From Poecilobothrus nobilitatus (taxonomy: Eukaryota; Arthropoda; Insecta; Diptera; Dolichopodidae), in NCBI GenBank assembly GCA_947095535.1, contig OX352772.1:39513445-39577444 (forward strand): a DNA stretch of 64,000 nucleotides. Reading direction: 5' to 3'. Below the pieces are notes generated by a model. The model ran no database searches. It saw nothing but the letters and a program-made list of their open reading frames with translations, and was not told where the DNA came from. This document shows, one piece after another, positions 24,249-35,436 of this stretch; position 1 is the first letter of the stretch, and every line of letters begins with the position of its first letter. The position numbers were made by a program, and so were the translations under genes.

Positions 24249-24320
24249 TGGTTATGTTCTATCCGGAGTCTGCGCGCAAAACCATTCGAAATATTGACTT
24301 AACCACTACGCCTTTAGTTA
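24249..24320 (-). mobile_element. tRNA-like SINE head, family 2 (partial)
   Basis: On the minus strand, AAAGGCGTAGTGGTTAAGTC is an A-box-like region matching the family-2 heads at 31871-32121 (GGCGTAGTGGTTCAGTC). The B-box side is diverged (GGTTTTGCGCGCAGACTCCG). It abuts the poly(A) of the neighbouring fragment. Confidence 0.45.
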
Positions 24321-24325
24321 AATAA

Positions 24326-24425
24326 TTTTTTTTTTTTGGTTTTTGCAAGGATAGATGGAAACTTCAAAAGCCATCCAGAGGAATTGCACGTGATTCTTCC
24401 GGATAGTGTTGAACTTTAAACCAAA
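24326..24425 (-). repeat. Retroposon-like fragment with poly(A), related to 18592-18690
   Basis: A T run (24328-24339) followed by GCAAGGATAGATGGAAAC and CATCCAGAGGAATTG mirrors the segment at 18592-18690 at roughly two-thirds identity by eye. Confidence 0.4.
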
Positions 24426-24429
24426 CTTT

Positions 24430-25990
24430 AGGTTGAAATATTTAATATATTTTTAATATACATAGTTTGATTTATGTGATAAGGATGTGGCAAGGGATTT
24501 TTCGTAAACATAAGGAAAATTACGAATTATGTGGGATGAGAAAGAAAATTTGAAGGGGTATTTTGAGGAAAGATGTTAATGTTCTTTTAAAATTTTATTA
24601 AATTGGACACATATCAATTATCAACTTTTGAGAAACAAATTTTCTTATATGCATTTAAATTAAGTTTAAATTCTTATTACAATTAATGTGTTGACATCAA
24701 AATTAACTGACAGATTGCAATCAATAACATTTTACATCTCTGTGTTTTCTGCCCATCAAAAACCATACATAATGCTCCCAACAGCATTAAAATCAAACAT
24801 CATTAGTACGTTGTAATTTGACTTTGAATCAACAAAGATTATATATTTTTAATGAATCCTTAAGGTATTTTTTAACCCAAAAATGAAGTTATATATAAAT
24901 ATATTTACAAAGTAGGTGTATAACTTTAACTTTAAAGTTAACAAGAGAACAACTTTCAGTTTTATTAAGTTGAAATTTTCATTTCAAAAACAAATTTTAC
25001 TATATTATATTTTTAATTAATTTGAAATTTTCTTTACTCCTTTACCAGACCTGAGACCATCATAATATCGCTTTTGTTCTTTTCTCACAGTAATTTATTT
25101 TCGTTTACAATTTGGTATGAATATGGAAAAAAGTTTTTTTTGTTGTTCTCAAATGATTCACAAAAAAAAAAAAAATTAAAATTAAAATAAAAATAAAACT
25201 TTAATTCAATTAAAGTATTTTCTAGGAGCAACAATATTATCCTCCTTATAATACAATAATAATAAAAAAGAAAAAAAAAATAGAAAAACTTTTTCAGCCT
25301 GTTTTTTGTTTTCTTTTTTTTCAAACTTTCTTTGTTATCCGGTTTAATTGAAATAGAATCAAAAATTCTCACTACTAAAAGTAAATAAATAATTCTTTAG
25401 TATTTAACTTTGCCAATAATTTGTTTGAAAATCTTCTTACAATATTAAAAATGGTACTGAACTGAACCTTGAGACGCATTGCAGTAAAATTTTAGACAAC
25501 AGAAATTATGAAGCACAGAGAGTAAAAGGATTCATATTGAAATGAATGTAACTGTATTTTGTTTTTTTAAAGGACTTTCGAAATTTTTGTTTGTTTGAAT
25601 TTTAAAATATTTTTGAAAAGTTTTAATAGTAGATGTCACCATTATCATGATAATGTAATAAATTAATTAGTAAAAGATTTAAAAAAAAAAAAAAGTTTTT
25701 CTTTTTACATTGTATTTTATCTGGTGGTTTTTTTTTTGTTTACTATACTTTATGATTTTTAACAATTTATTTGAACAATATTATATAAGTCTATATTGGC
25801 TATATATGGCTATAAAATTTACGGAGAAAAGATTAGGAAGATGAACGAAGTAAAGAAATCTTCTGCTTATAATTAAACTGAATTATTAATAACTAAAGAA
25901 ATTATAATAACACAAATTAAAGCATGTCTGAATGTCATATTTGTTAAAGTACAATCATAAAGGAGTCGAAATAAAATTCGTTGATTACAT
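24430..25990. other. AT-rich stretch, no gene seen
   Basis: A/T runs dominate. The 95-codon minus frame at 25085-25372 is Phe/Lys-rich low-complexity sequence and I do not support it as a gene. Confidence 0.5.
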
Positions 25991-25997
25991 ATTACAA

Positions 25998-26667
25998 CGA
26001 GAAAGAGTGCAATAGAGTACCCTATATCAACTTTGAGATACCCGTATGAACGTAATATATGCTGTTTACATAAAACTTAATCATTTTTACAAAATTTCAA
26101 AAATTTTAGTACCGATACTAATAGCCGATATATATTTATGTAAATTTTAGAGTTGTGTGGCAGGTACTCGAACCTGTTACACCAACACAACCAATGTTAC
26201 AGAAGTTACTGCTATAAAATGTCTTTTGTAAAATTTCAGACGCCTCATTAAGTTCCAAAAGGTGCAAGAAGACTGAACCGGCAGCTCTAATTGAACCAAA
26301 TTTTACAAAAGTTGTTCGCATGTAATACAATACCTTTTTACTAAATTCCAAATAGAATTTTGCACAATTTCAGAAACCTAGCTTCAATAATCACTAAGTT
26401 ATTTCCATATAAAGAAAGAAGTTGTATTGGCAGCTACTTTGATTTAAATAGTGAAACTCACAATTTTGTAAAAGTGACGTACACAAATTTCAGCCCCTTA
26501 TTTTTTGAGTTATCGTGCGGACTGACGGATGAACTCAGAATTCGACTCAGAATTCGATTTTGAGCCGATCTATACATTTGAGCCTATATCTATCTCGACT
26601 AGTTTAAGGTGTCACAAATGTAATGGCAAATTTATTATACCCTTGAACATATGTTCATACGAGTATA
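25998..26667 (-). mobile_element. Family B helentron-like repeat (copy B2)
   Basis: The 3' end (25998) reads CGAGAAAGAGTGCAATAGAG on the plus strand, preceded by CAA. The 5' hairpin pairs TATACCCTTGAACA with TGTTCATACGAGTATA (26636-26667). Cap motifs include CTATCTCGACTAG and ATGTAATGGCAAATTTATT. The body carries two monomers with AGTTGTRT-GGCAG (26151 and 26430). It lacks part of the array found in copies B3 and B4. Confidence 0.8.
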
Positions 26668-26907
26668 ATAATGTGGTACGTCGATTGTTAAACATCATAG
26701 AAATAAATTCTTCTTCTTAGACATTTACATGGCATATTAAAAGGAATGGTGTCATAATTCCAGAAAAAACATATTCTAAAGTTAAAAAAGTCCAAGCAAT
26801 AAAAAAAAAAACAAACCAAAAAAAATTCCATAAAGAAATTGTTTGTTCTATTGATTAATATTAAAAAAATTCTACAAAATTGAAAAAAGGATCAAAGTAT
26901 AGTCCAG

Positions 26908-27250
26908 TTAAGTAAAAAGCACAATTCCGACCATCAACGAAAATTTCACGCCTGGAAAATGAAAACATATGCATTTTTATGTAGCTATTTACTCATAACT
27001 GAGACTGCCGACGTCAATCCAAAAATTGATCGTCGCCGAGATTAAAATATTTTATATTTTTTTCGTTGATGGTGGGGTTTGACTTTTATTTTTAAGTAAC
27101 AAAAATTTATTTTGAATTACAACTATATTTTATCTTTTAATTTCGCAAGAAATTATGTTTCATTCAGTCGACGAAAACGGGTTGGGCGAAGCGAATTTCG
27201 CCGGTGTATCGGTTTATCGTTGATGGTCTGAATTGTGTTTATTACTTTAA
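26908..27250. mobile_element. TIR element flanked by TTAA
   Basis: The left end is AGTAAAAAGCACAATTCCGA and the right end on the minus strand is AGTAATAAACACAATTCAGA, both continuing CCATCAACGA. TTAA occurs immediately outside each end (26908-26911 and 27247-27250). The inside holds a further copy of TTTCGTTGATGGT near 27060 and GC-richer sequence (GCGAAGCGAATTTCGCCGG). A TTAA target suggests a piggyBac-like mobiliser, as an inference. Confidence 0.65.
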
Positions 27251-27339
27251 GATAGAGGTACAACAATTACAAAAATCCAAATTTAAATAATTAGCATGGA
27301 CCATGGACTTGTTGCCGGCAGCCCTAATTATTTTAAATG

Positions 27340-27412
27340 TTTTGTTGCTACAGTTGGTTACGAAATCAGGGTTTCAAAAATTTACTAGCAGGAGTTTGGA
27401 GACGGCAATCTC
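27340..27412 (+). repeat. Isolated copy of the shared module (ACAAAATCAGGG type)
   Basis: GTTGGTTACGAAATCAGGGT and AGCAGGAGTTTGGAGACGG match the module inside the 20965-22311 element (GTTGGTAACAAAATCAGGGC and AGCAGATGGTTTGGAGGC). No TIRs were found around this copy. Confidence 0.55.
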
Positions 27413-27419
27413 CATTATT

Positions 27420-28060
27420 TAAAGTGCTTTTCATTAAACTTTGAATTTTGCAATTTCTTTTGAGTAAAAAATTTTCTTTTTGAATCTTTTTTTTGTATGT
27501 TTTTTGGGAATTATGTAAATTTTATTTTGGAAATATAATTTTTTTTGGAATTTCGTATCAAATTCATATGACAAATTTAAATTGATTAAACGTAGCTAAA
27601 AATATTATAAATAAAACTTAAAAAAGAATCTTATACACTTATATTTTTGGTTATTAAAGTAGCATTTTTATTAAACATAAAACAAAACTTCATAATAATA
27701 TGACTGAAGTAATGATTTTCTTTGTTATTCAACAATACCTGTAATCATCTATTATTGATAAAAAAAATTTCATTCGTTATTTTTTCCAATAAAATTTAAG
27801 AAATTTAATATTTTTTTTTTCATTTAATATTATTGAAAAACAAAGGAATCTTGGAACTTTGGAAAAATAAACAAAATTGTATAAAATCAATTTAAGTTAG
27901 CAGCATGGAACATAAATGTTGCGTACCACCTACTGAATAAATTGAAAGAAAAAACAATGTAAAAAAATATTTTTTTTAAAATTTACAATAAGACAATTAG
28001 ACAATTAAACTTAATTAGTATGTACTTCACTGTATTATTGTCATCAATAACATTGCAAAC
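27420..28060. other. AT-rich stretch, no gene seen
   Basis: Only A/T-rich sequence is visible. Confidence 0.5.
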
Positions 28061-28067
28061 TATTCTT

Positions 28068-28300
28068 TATATCCGTACTATAGCCTCAGGTTCATTAAAA
28101 TTACTTCTCTGTTTGTGACATCTCGAAATAAACATGATAGATATAGAGTCGCATTCATATGAGCTTGAACTCAAACCTAACTTTTCAATTAAAGATACAT
28201 TTTATGCATTCGCCTTAGGTTTATGGTTCAAATTAGAATTAAAAAATTAATAATTAGTTCGTCTGTTTTTCCATCCGCATTTCTTTTAGTTCGCATAATT
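28068..28300 (+). mobile_element. 5' fragment of a family-B-capped repeat
   Basis: TATATCCGTACTATAGCC is followed by AAAATTACTTCTCTGTTTGT and GACATCTCGAAATAAAC, nearly identical to the cap at 11187-11260. A degenerate CGTCTGTTTTTCCATCCG stands where the GTCY tract belongs. No matching body or 3' end is visible downstream. Confidence 0.6.
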
Positions 28301-28656
28301 ACATTAAATACATTTTTATTACTCATAATTACATTTCGTTACTTAAACAACAATTTATACACATCTATACTGGGATGGGATGAGGAGGATTATGATTGGG
28401 CATTGCGAGCTACTGACAATAGTATATTGGCTAAGGAGTAGTTATAGAATAATATACTGTTAAACTGTTGTTACAGAACAGTAACAATACTGAATTGCGA
28501 AGTCAGACTGTAAAGGAATAATGATTTCGTCTATTGTTATTATTATTTTGTGATTGATGACCATAATCATCAGGAGTTTCAAGTATAGCATGCAATATAT
28601 AACAACGGTAATGTAGCAGCTATTATTATTAATTATACGTTATTACGATAAAAAAA

Positions 28657-29026
28657 ATAATATGTAAAAAAAAATATTTTTTAAAATATGCTTTTATCAA
28701 AACCGAATTCGCCCCCTTCAAAGTTGAAAATAAAATTGATTGCAAAACTTGAGCAATTTGGACTGTTATAATATAAAAGTAAATTGCTGGAATAGGGTTA
28801 TAACTGGGAATAATCTGGGAAATTTGGGGTTCGTGTTTCCTTTTTATTCCAGCAATTTACTTTTATATTATAACAATCCAAAATGCTTGCACTAGCAATT
28901 CACTTTTATATTATAACAGTCCAAAATGATAAAGCTTTGCAATCAATTTTATTTTCTACTTTTTAGGGGGCGAATTCGGTTTCGATAAAAGCATATTATA
29001 AAAAATATTTTTTTTTACATATTATT
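28657..29026. mobile_element. Inverted-repeat element with arms of about 138 bp
   Basis: The left arm (28657-28794) and right arm (28845-29026) are near-identical reverse complements sharing ATGCTTTTATC, ACCGAATTCGCCCCCT, AATAAAATTGATTGCAAA and TTATAATATAAAAG. The right arm is longer because of a 43-bp tandem duplication (28851-28893 and 28894-28936) that the left arm lacks. The spacer is about 50 bp. No target duplication could be defined. It is a non-coding fold-back/MITE. Confidence 0.85.
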
Positions 29027-29497
29027 TTATTTTATAATTTTTTATTTTAAATGAAACACATATGTAATTTGAATTTAAAAAATATGGGATATTTTTTATT
29101 CACACATACATTATTGTTTCTGATATAAAATACGTTTTACAATTTTATACCAAATGTTTAAGCAAATTAAGAGACGTTAAATCGATTCCATTACAGTAAA
29201 AATTTTTTATTCCAGTAACTCATAAATAATGAAAGTACCTCGAAGGGTAAAATATTTACCAAAATACTGTGATTATAATTTATAAATATTACAATCCAAT
29301 TTTAGTTGAAGCAACATTTCTAACACATATGAAAATGATATACATAAATGTATTTTACTATATATCTCTATAGTATGGGATCTATAGTATGGGATGTATT
29401 ATAGTATTTCTATAGTATCCAAACAAACATCTAACCTTGAATTTATACTTTGCTTATACCTATCTACCTAGTAATCGCTTAATAAGATCATGCAGTA

Positions 29498-29580
29498 AAA
29501 AATGTTGACAAATATCTTGATTTAAATTATAAACAAATATTGTGGAACAAAATAATTTAGCAAATTAGTTTAACATAATA
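29498..29580. repeat. Copy 1 of a local repeat block
   Basis: AATGTTGACAAATATCTTGA then GAACAAAATAATTTAGCAA matches the blocks starting near 29875 and 31150. Spacing between blocks varies. Confidence 0.6.
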
Positions 29581-29830
29581 TTATGTATGTACATACATAT
29601 TTACATACATATTTAGGTAGTTTTAATTTTTTGTGTTGACAAAATTTTGTCTGTAAATCATAATTCGTAATGCGCAAAAGCATAATTTTGTAATGATCTT
29701 TACTTTTTATATTCTTTACTATGTACATAATATTATGGAGTTTGTATTTGACAATTGGAATTATTTTGAATAAAATTTTATATGTATGTATATCTATACA
29801 CAATGTACATAATAAATGTTCCTAAATAAA

Positions 29831-30151
29831 ACACATAAAACCTTAATTTTTAACGCCATGCATATTCAATATGCATTAAAGAATATTAACAACAAATATT
29901 TTGATATAAATCCTAAACAAATGTTTTAGAACAAAATAATTTAGCAACATAAAAATGTTGTATGTATCTAATACAAAACACATTAACACAATGTGCACAT
30001 CAAGATTGATTGAATTAAATTATTATAGGAGGAAAGATCAAATAATATATTTTGTGTATTGTATGCGTGGATAAGAATAAAAATTAAGTTTTAAATTTAT
30101 TAGACATAAAATTTTATTTAAAAAATGTTGATGAATATAGTTAAAAAAAAA
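29831..30151. repeat. Local duplication, unit 1 (interrupted by a family-B insertion)
   Basis: ACATAAAACCTTAATTTTTA and ATTCAATATGCATTAAAGAA start this unit, and it ends AATGTTGATGAATATAGTTA plus an A run. The same order recurs at 31104-31711. The flank beyond the insertion (from 30986: TACGAATTGAATTCGAA) continues the homology with 31712 onward. Confidence 0.75.
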
Positions 30152-30985
30152 CGAGGAAGAGTGCAGTAGAGTAGACTGTGTCAACTCTGGGATACCAGTA
30201 TGAACGTAATATACCCTGTTTTTATAAAACTTGACCATCTTTTAAAAACTTTCATATGTTTTAGTACCGACGTTAACTACAGAAATATATTTATATAAAT
30301 TGTGGAGTTGTTTGACAGCTAGTCGAATCTATTGTACTAGCACAACCTAATTTTACAAAAGTTGTGGCAATAAAACTTGATAATCAATTGTAAGATTTCG
30401 GACCCCTAGCTTCATTAAGTTCCAAAAGGTGCAAGAAGCCTGAACCGGCTGCTCTAGACCAACCAAATTTTACAAAGGTTGTTGACATGCAACTCAACAC
30501 ATCTTTATTAAATTTCAGATTCCTAGCTTCAGCAGACACTAAGTTGTTTTCATTTAAAAAGAGAAGTTGTATGGCAGCTACCCGAACCTGTGGTACCATC
30601 ACAACCAAATTTTACATAAGTTGTTGCCATAAAACTTGATCATCATTTGCAAAATTTCAGATACCTAGCTAGAATAGATACTGAGTTATTTCCATATAAA
30701 GAAAGAAGTTGTGTGGCAGCTACTCGAATTCGGCGGCCGAAAATTCTGGGTTTAAATACCAAAACTAACAATTTTGAAAAATGACGTAAAACAAATTTCA
30801 GCCTCCTAGCTCCTTTATTTTTTGAGTTATAGTGCGGGCGGACGGACGTACATGGCTTAATCGACTCAGAATTCGATACTGAGCCGATCCATACCTTTGA
30901 CACTATATCTAGCTCGACTCCTTTAAGATGTCACAAATGTAATGGCAAATTTATTTTACCCTTGAACATAATTCATATGGGTATA
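30152..30985 (-). mobile_element. Family B helentron-like repeat, full length (copy B3)
   Basis: The 3' end on the plus strand is CGAGGAAGAGTGCAGTAGAG. Its hairpin pairs AGAGTAGAC (30168-30176) with GTCAACTCT (30180-30188), one mismatch. The body has monomers starting AGTTGTNTGRCAGCTA at about 30304, 30560 and 30706. The other end has a GGCGGACGGACG tract (GTCY-type on the minus strand, about 30836-30847), a GACTCAGAATTCGAT imperfect palindrome, the AGCTCGACTCCTTTAAGATG cap motif, and a terminal hairpin ending GGGTATA at 30985. No coding frame is present. Confidence 0.85.
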
Positions 30986-31103
30986 AAAAGTATACATACG
31001 AATTGAATTCGAATCGAATTGAATTCGAATCAAATTGCTCTTATTTTCAAAACCTATACACTTTCCTCTGCACCATACAACACGTACATATTTTGTGAAC
31101 AGA

Positions 31104-31800
31104 TTACATAAAACCTTAATTTTTAAGATCATGTATATTCAATATGCATTAAAGAATGTTGACAGCAAATATTTTGATTTAAAACCTAAAGAAATGTTGT
31201 AAAACAAAATAATTAAGCAACATACAAAATATTGTATGTATTGTGTTCAGCTTAAAGCATAATTATATATTAGAAATACCGGGTGCAAGTAATTCTTTAA
31301 AGCAAAAATAACAAATTGTAATACTATTAAAATTACAAGTAAAAGTTTAACAATTGTATCGTAAGAACGAAATGAAGAAAAAAAAAAATTCAAAAGAACC
31401 ACTAAGCCAAACTATATACATAGCTTAGTAAATTTAATTGTAATTAGTTTTTAAGAAATGAAATATTGTAAAATATTGTAAAAGTAAAAATTGACACAAT
31501 AAAGTTACTATTATTAACTATTATGTATTGTGTTTTGCTAAATTCTAGATACAAACACCATGTGGCATGTGCCAAACAATATGTGTTATTATATGCATGC
31601 ATAAGAGATAAAAATTTATGTTTTAAATTCATATATACATAATATATAATATCCATATATATACATATTTTATTCAAAAAATGTTGATGAATAGATAGTT
31701 AAAAAAAAAAAGCATATGAATTGGATTCGAACAAAACTACTACTTACTAGCACTTTCGAAACCGATTACGAACATATTACGAACATAATAAAAAACTTGA
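31104..31800. repeat. Local duplication, unit 2 (empty insertion site)
   Basis: This unit repeats the landmarks of 29831-30151, with extra internal sequence between about 31255 and 31560. At 31699-31730 it reads GATAGTTA, an A run, then GCATATGAATTGGATTCGAA without the 834-bp family-B element present in unit 1. Confidence 0.7.
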
Positions 31801-31870
31801 CAGAATGACAAATAGATAAATAAATAAACCGACACCGACGAGTTAATATAAAAGTATATATTAATTACTC

Positions 31871-31986
31871 TTTTTTTTTTTTTTTTTGACGTGATCGGCT
31901 TTTGAACCCAAAACCCTTTAATTGATAAGCTGGCGACTGAACCACTACGCCATGCGTAAGATATGTCTGTGTTATCTGATAAAAAA
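31871..31986 (-). mobile_element. tRNA-derived SINE, family 2, first of a tandem pair
   Basis: Minus strand: ATCAGATAACACAGACATAT, then a tRNA-like A-box region GGCGTAGTGGTTCAGTCGCC and a B-box GGGTTCAAAAGCC. Poly(A) ends the copy (the T run at 31871-31887). A near-identical unit starts 134 bp further on. Confidence 0.65.
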
Positions 31987-32005
31987 CTGCATATAATAAT
32001 TACTA

Positions 32006-32121
32006 TTTTTTTTTTTTATATGACGTGAGCGGCTATTGAACGCAAAACCCTTCAATTGAAAAGCTGACGACTGAACCACTACGTCATGAGTCAGATATGT
32101 CTGTGTTATCTGATAAAAATC
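32006..32121 (-). mobile_element. tRNA-derived SINE, family 2, second of a tandem pair
   Basis: It has the same layout as 31871-31986, with head GACGTAGTGGTTCAGTCGTC, B-box GCGTTCAATAGCC, the upstream block ATCAGATAACACAGACATAT and a poly(A) end. Two same-strand copies 134 bp apart suggest tandem duplication rather than two independent insertions. Confidence 0.65.
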
Positions 32122-32294
32122 TGAATTAACGATTTGTATGAAAACTCTTTAAAGTTCCGCGGTCAGCTGAATAAAAAAACATAGCTTTAGTTAACAAAAT
32201 TTTCATTTTATAACGTACCGAAAAATTTTAAGAAACTTGAAAAATACTGTATTATGGTCTGGAAATTGAAATACTATATTGTATACAAAAACAA

Positions 32295-33120
32295 CAAGGT
32301 AGAATGTAAACCAACGGTTTTGAAAAACCCACAATTCTAAAAAACAATACAAACTGTTTAGAAATGTTACTTGCACAAAAATCTGAAAATTTAAGAAATT
32401 TTTTGTAATAAGAAAATATGTGAAAATAAGACTTTTCTGGAATTTTGAGGGACTGTAAGTCCGAAACCGTATATAACTAAGAAAAACCGTTGGAGCTTTA
32501 AACTGGAGCTTTAATTTTTATGTATTGCCGATGAAAAATTTGTACAGGTGCTTAAATTACTGGTGCCTAAAAATAGCAAATTTTCAATTTTTGAGCCCTA
32601 ATAGCTCTTAAACAGGGGCTGGTACAAAAAAATTTTCTAAAGAAACTTATACTAATTCAAAAAGTTCTTTCTTGTCTCAAAACTTCAGTTTCCTATCTCA
32701 AAGCGTGCCGGAGTTATAAAAAAAGAAATATGCAAAATTTACTTTTCACATACCGGTAACTTCAAATAGTAAATTACATAATATTACACAATTTTGTTAT
32801 TGATTTACAAAGGTAAAAATATGTCTGTCGAATGGCGTTTTCAGATTCAAAAAATCTTAAACAGAACATGAAATATATGCATTTAAAAATAGGGCTTTTT
32901 CAAAGTTTGAGGGGCTACAGTTCCCTGATGGATGAGGCTACATGGAGAAGTTGTTCCACAAAATTAATTTTTTTTATGAGACCTACCCATGGTTAAAATT
33001 TTTTTTCTCCAAAAATTTTTTTTCTTTAACGGTGTAGATGTTTTGTAAACAGACGGACGGACGGACGGACAGAGTGAAACTAATAGCCACATTTTTTCAA
33101 AATTTTTTTGGAAATGTCCT
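32295..33120 (-). mobile_element. Family C helentron-like repeat, full length (copy C3)
   Basis: The 3' end on the plus strand is CAAGGTAGAATGTAAACCAA followed by CGGTTT. The other end has a GACGGACGGACGGACGGACA tract (33051-33070) and the hairpin AGCCACATTT/GGAAATGTCCT reaching 33120. The body monomers contain GGGGCTACAGTTCC (about 32921) and GGGACTGTAAGTCC. Gene-free. Confidence 0.85.
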
Positions 33121-33124
33121 AAAA

Positions 33125-34045
33125 AAACAGCATTAAAATATAATAGTGAAATCTAATGTTTTAAAGCGATTCGCTATCGGATAGAATTTTCTATATAAAA
33201 TTTACTTGAATGACTGGAGTTTATTTGAAAAGTTGTTTTTTCCTTCATTTTTAAAATGTAATTTCTCTAAAAAAAAAAAAAAACCTGAGTCTAGTTTTCA
33301 TTCTGTATGAGAAGTAGGAAATCTTTTGAACAGAAAAAAAAAAAATTAAAAGAATTTAAACTTAAAAGGAATCTTTTTTTATTTATTTTCCTTAAGGAAA
33401 AATTTTATTGATTTACTTTAAAAACTTTGAAGTGTTTTATTTATTTTTTTATTCTGTTTTTTCTTTTCTACTTTTTTTTTTTTTTTTTTTTGAATATTTT
33501 AAATTTAATTGGATGAACACAAGGTATTTTTCTTTTCAAATTCCTTTATGAATTCCTGAAATTATATTAAATGGTAGGTTTATTGTTATTTTAAGATTTA
33601 CAAATTAATTCAAAAAAAAAAAAAGAAAAACAAAAAAAAAATTTTGAAGACTTTTAATGTTTGCTATTTAAGATTTTTTTTTACTTAAAACAATTGAATA
33701 TTTTTTATTATTGTTTTTTTTTTTCTTATAATAAAGAACAAAAACATTTAATTCATGGATCAATTCAGATTAATAATGATTTTTATTATAGTATTCTGTC
33801 GATGAAATTAAGTTAATTTCCCATCAAGTATTATCTGGTATTATTTGGTAATTTTTGTATTAAATTGTAAAAAGGAAGAAAAATTTAAAAAATTTTGTTT
33901 AATATTTAATAGAAGGTATTTTTTTATAGCTGGGTGTTTTTTCATAATGTACTGCAATAGTGTAGTATTGGCTTATTAAATAAACGTATAGAAATTTTAA
34001 TTATGTAATATATAAGTAGTAGGGTTTACAATAAACTTAGGGTTT
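33125..34045. other. AT-rich stretch, no gene seen
   Basis: Exceptionally long A and T runs occur near 33270, 33480 and 33610. Nothing else is recognisable. Confidence 0.5.
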
Positions 34046-34047
34046 AC

Positions 34048-34688
34048 AATGTGAACCAACGGTTTTTAAAGGTACAGATTTCCAAAATACAATGCAAACT
34101 GTTTAAAATTGTGACTCTACATTAAAATTAGGAAAATGTTCTTAGAATTTTATATAATAAGAAAAAATATGAAAAATAAAGAGACATTTTCTTGAATTTT
34201 AAGTGAACTCTACATAATTAAGAAAACCCATTAACACATGTAAAATTATAAAGTTGAAGCTTTACTTTCAGTATTTTATTTAAAAAATGTGTACAGGTGC
34301 CAAAGTTAAATTTAAATAAATAAAAAGTATATAATCTTGATATTGCTTTATATAAGGTAAAAATAAGTGTTGTCGAATAGGGTTTTTAAATGGAATAAAT
34401 GTAAAGCAGAACTTGAGACATATACATTTAAAAATAGGGCTTTTTCAAAGTTTTGAGCAACTGTAGTTCCATAATGGATGGAGCTACATATAAAAGTTAT
34501 TCTGCAACATTTTTTTAGGGGACCTAACCATGGTTAAAATTTCATTGCTCTATCTTTAACGGTGTAGAAGTTTTTGAAACAAACGGATGGACGGACGAAC
34601 AGACGGGCAGACGAACGGATAGGCGAATGAACAGACAGAATGAAACTATTGGGCACATTTACAAAATTTTTTTTTTTCGATATGTGCT
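34048..34688 (-). mobile_element. Family C helentron-like repeat with internal deletion (copy C4)
   Basis: It begins GTGAACCAACGGTTTTTAAA, and the middle monomer is partly deleted. It keeps AACGGTGTAGAAGTTTTTGA and a diversified GTCY tract (ACGGATGGACGGACGAACAG and following, about 34583-34640). The terminal ATGTGCT lies at 34682-34688. Confidence 0.75.
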
Positions 34689-35082
34689 AAAAAGAAAATA
34701 ACTTAGTGGCTTATTATTAATGGCTCGGTAAAATTGTTGACAAAAACTGATTATGTAAATGAATATTGAAAATCAACTAAAAACTGAATTTTTTTAGAAA
34801 CAGAAAAGGGTATTTACTCTAGGTACTACATCTACCTACACCTACATCTATAGATAAGTAGTGTTATATCTCGATTAAAAAAATTTAAACAATTTTTAAA
34901 AGAAAAGTATACATTAACCATATTTTATCTTTCTCTAATTCGAATCACTATATTCTCATTTTTTTTCTTTCCGATTTTAGTTATCAAAACCACCAAACTT
35001 TAATCTTTTTAATTATTTAAAATGCATTCCGTATTATAATATTAAGATTTGGAACTAAAAATTTTGAATAAACAATTTACAA

Positions 35083-35268
35083 TTTTTTTTTTTTAATGCA
35101 TTTCTCTGTCACATAAATGTGGACAGGAAATTACACAGCCTTTCCTGTTCAGGCGTGGCTGTAAATGTCGTAATAACTCTTATGACGTGTGTGAGTTTCG
35201 AACCCACACTGCCTCGGTATTTGCAGCGTATTTCATACGTTCTTATCCACTAGGCCACCGAGGCCCCA
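35083..35268 (-). mobile_element. tRNA-derived SINE, family 1, best-preserved copy
   Basis: Minus strand: GGGGCCTCGGTGGCCTAGTG then GATAAGAACG (A box) and GGGTTCGAAACTC (B box). The body follows with CAGCCACGCCTGAACAGG, AGGCTGTGTAATTTCC and ACATTTATGTGACAGAG. The 3' poly(A) is the T run at 35083-35094. The intact A and B boxes define it as a tRNA-derived retroposon transcribable by Pol III. Confidence 0.9.
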
Positions 35269-35436
35269 TTCGCTAAATATTTTAGTTTAGTTATCTGTGA
35301 TTAAGGACAATTTATGACCTTCACAAATTCATTTTTCTTAATTTTTTGTTTTTAGTTTTTGAAGATGGCATCTAAAGCTGATACTGAAGTAGATTTCAAT
35401 TTTTTAAGTAAGTGCTGCCACAATATAGCAATATTT

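Noticed and set aside
25085..25372. A 95-codon minus-strand frame
   Set aside because: Phe/Lys/Asn-rich translation of A/T runs; low-complexity artefact.
26136..26720. Several frames with peptides such as LLELNEA and FEPI
   Set aside because: The same peptides recur at 30384-30903 and 42224-42970 because these are copies of the non-coding family-B repeat; frames differ between copies and no stop-free consensus exists.
28223..28441. A 72-codon frame ending GWDEEDYDWALRATDNSILAKE-like sequence
   Set aside because: The N-terminal half is the degraded 5' cap of a family-B-type repeat. The GC-richer end is curious but has no recognised family or splice acceptor.
35083..35268. Possible functional tRNA gene
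   Set aside because: A and B boxes are present, but the sequence continues into a repeated body and poly(A), and recurs across the window; it is a SINE.
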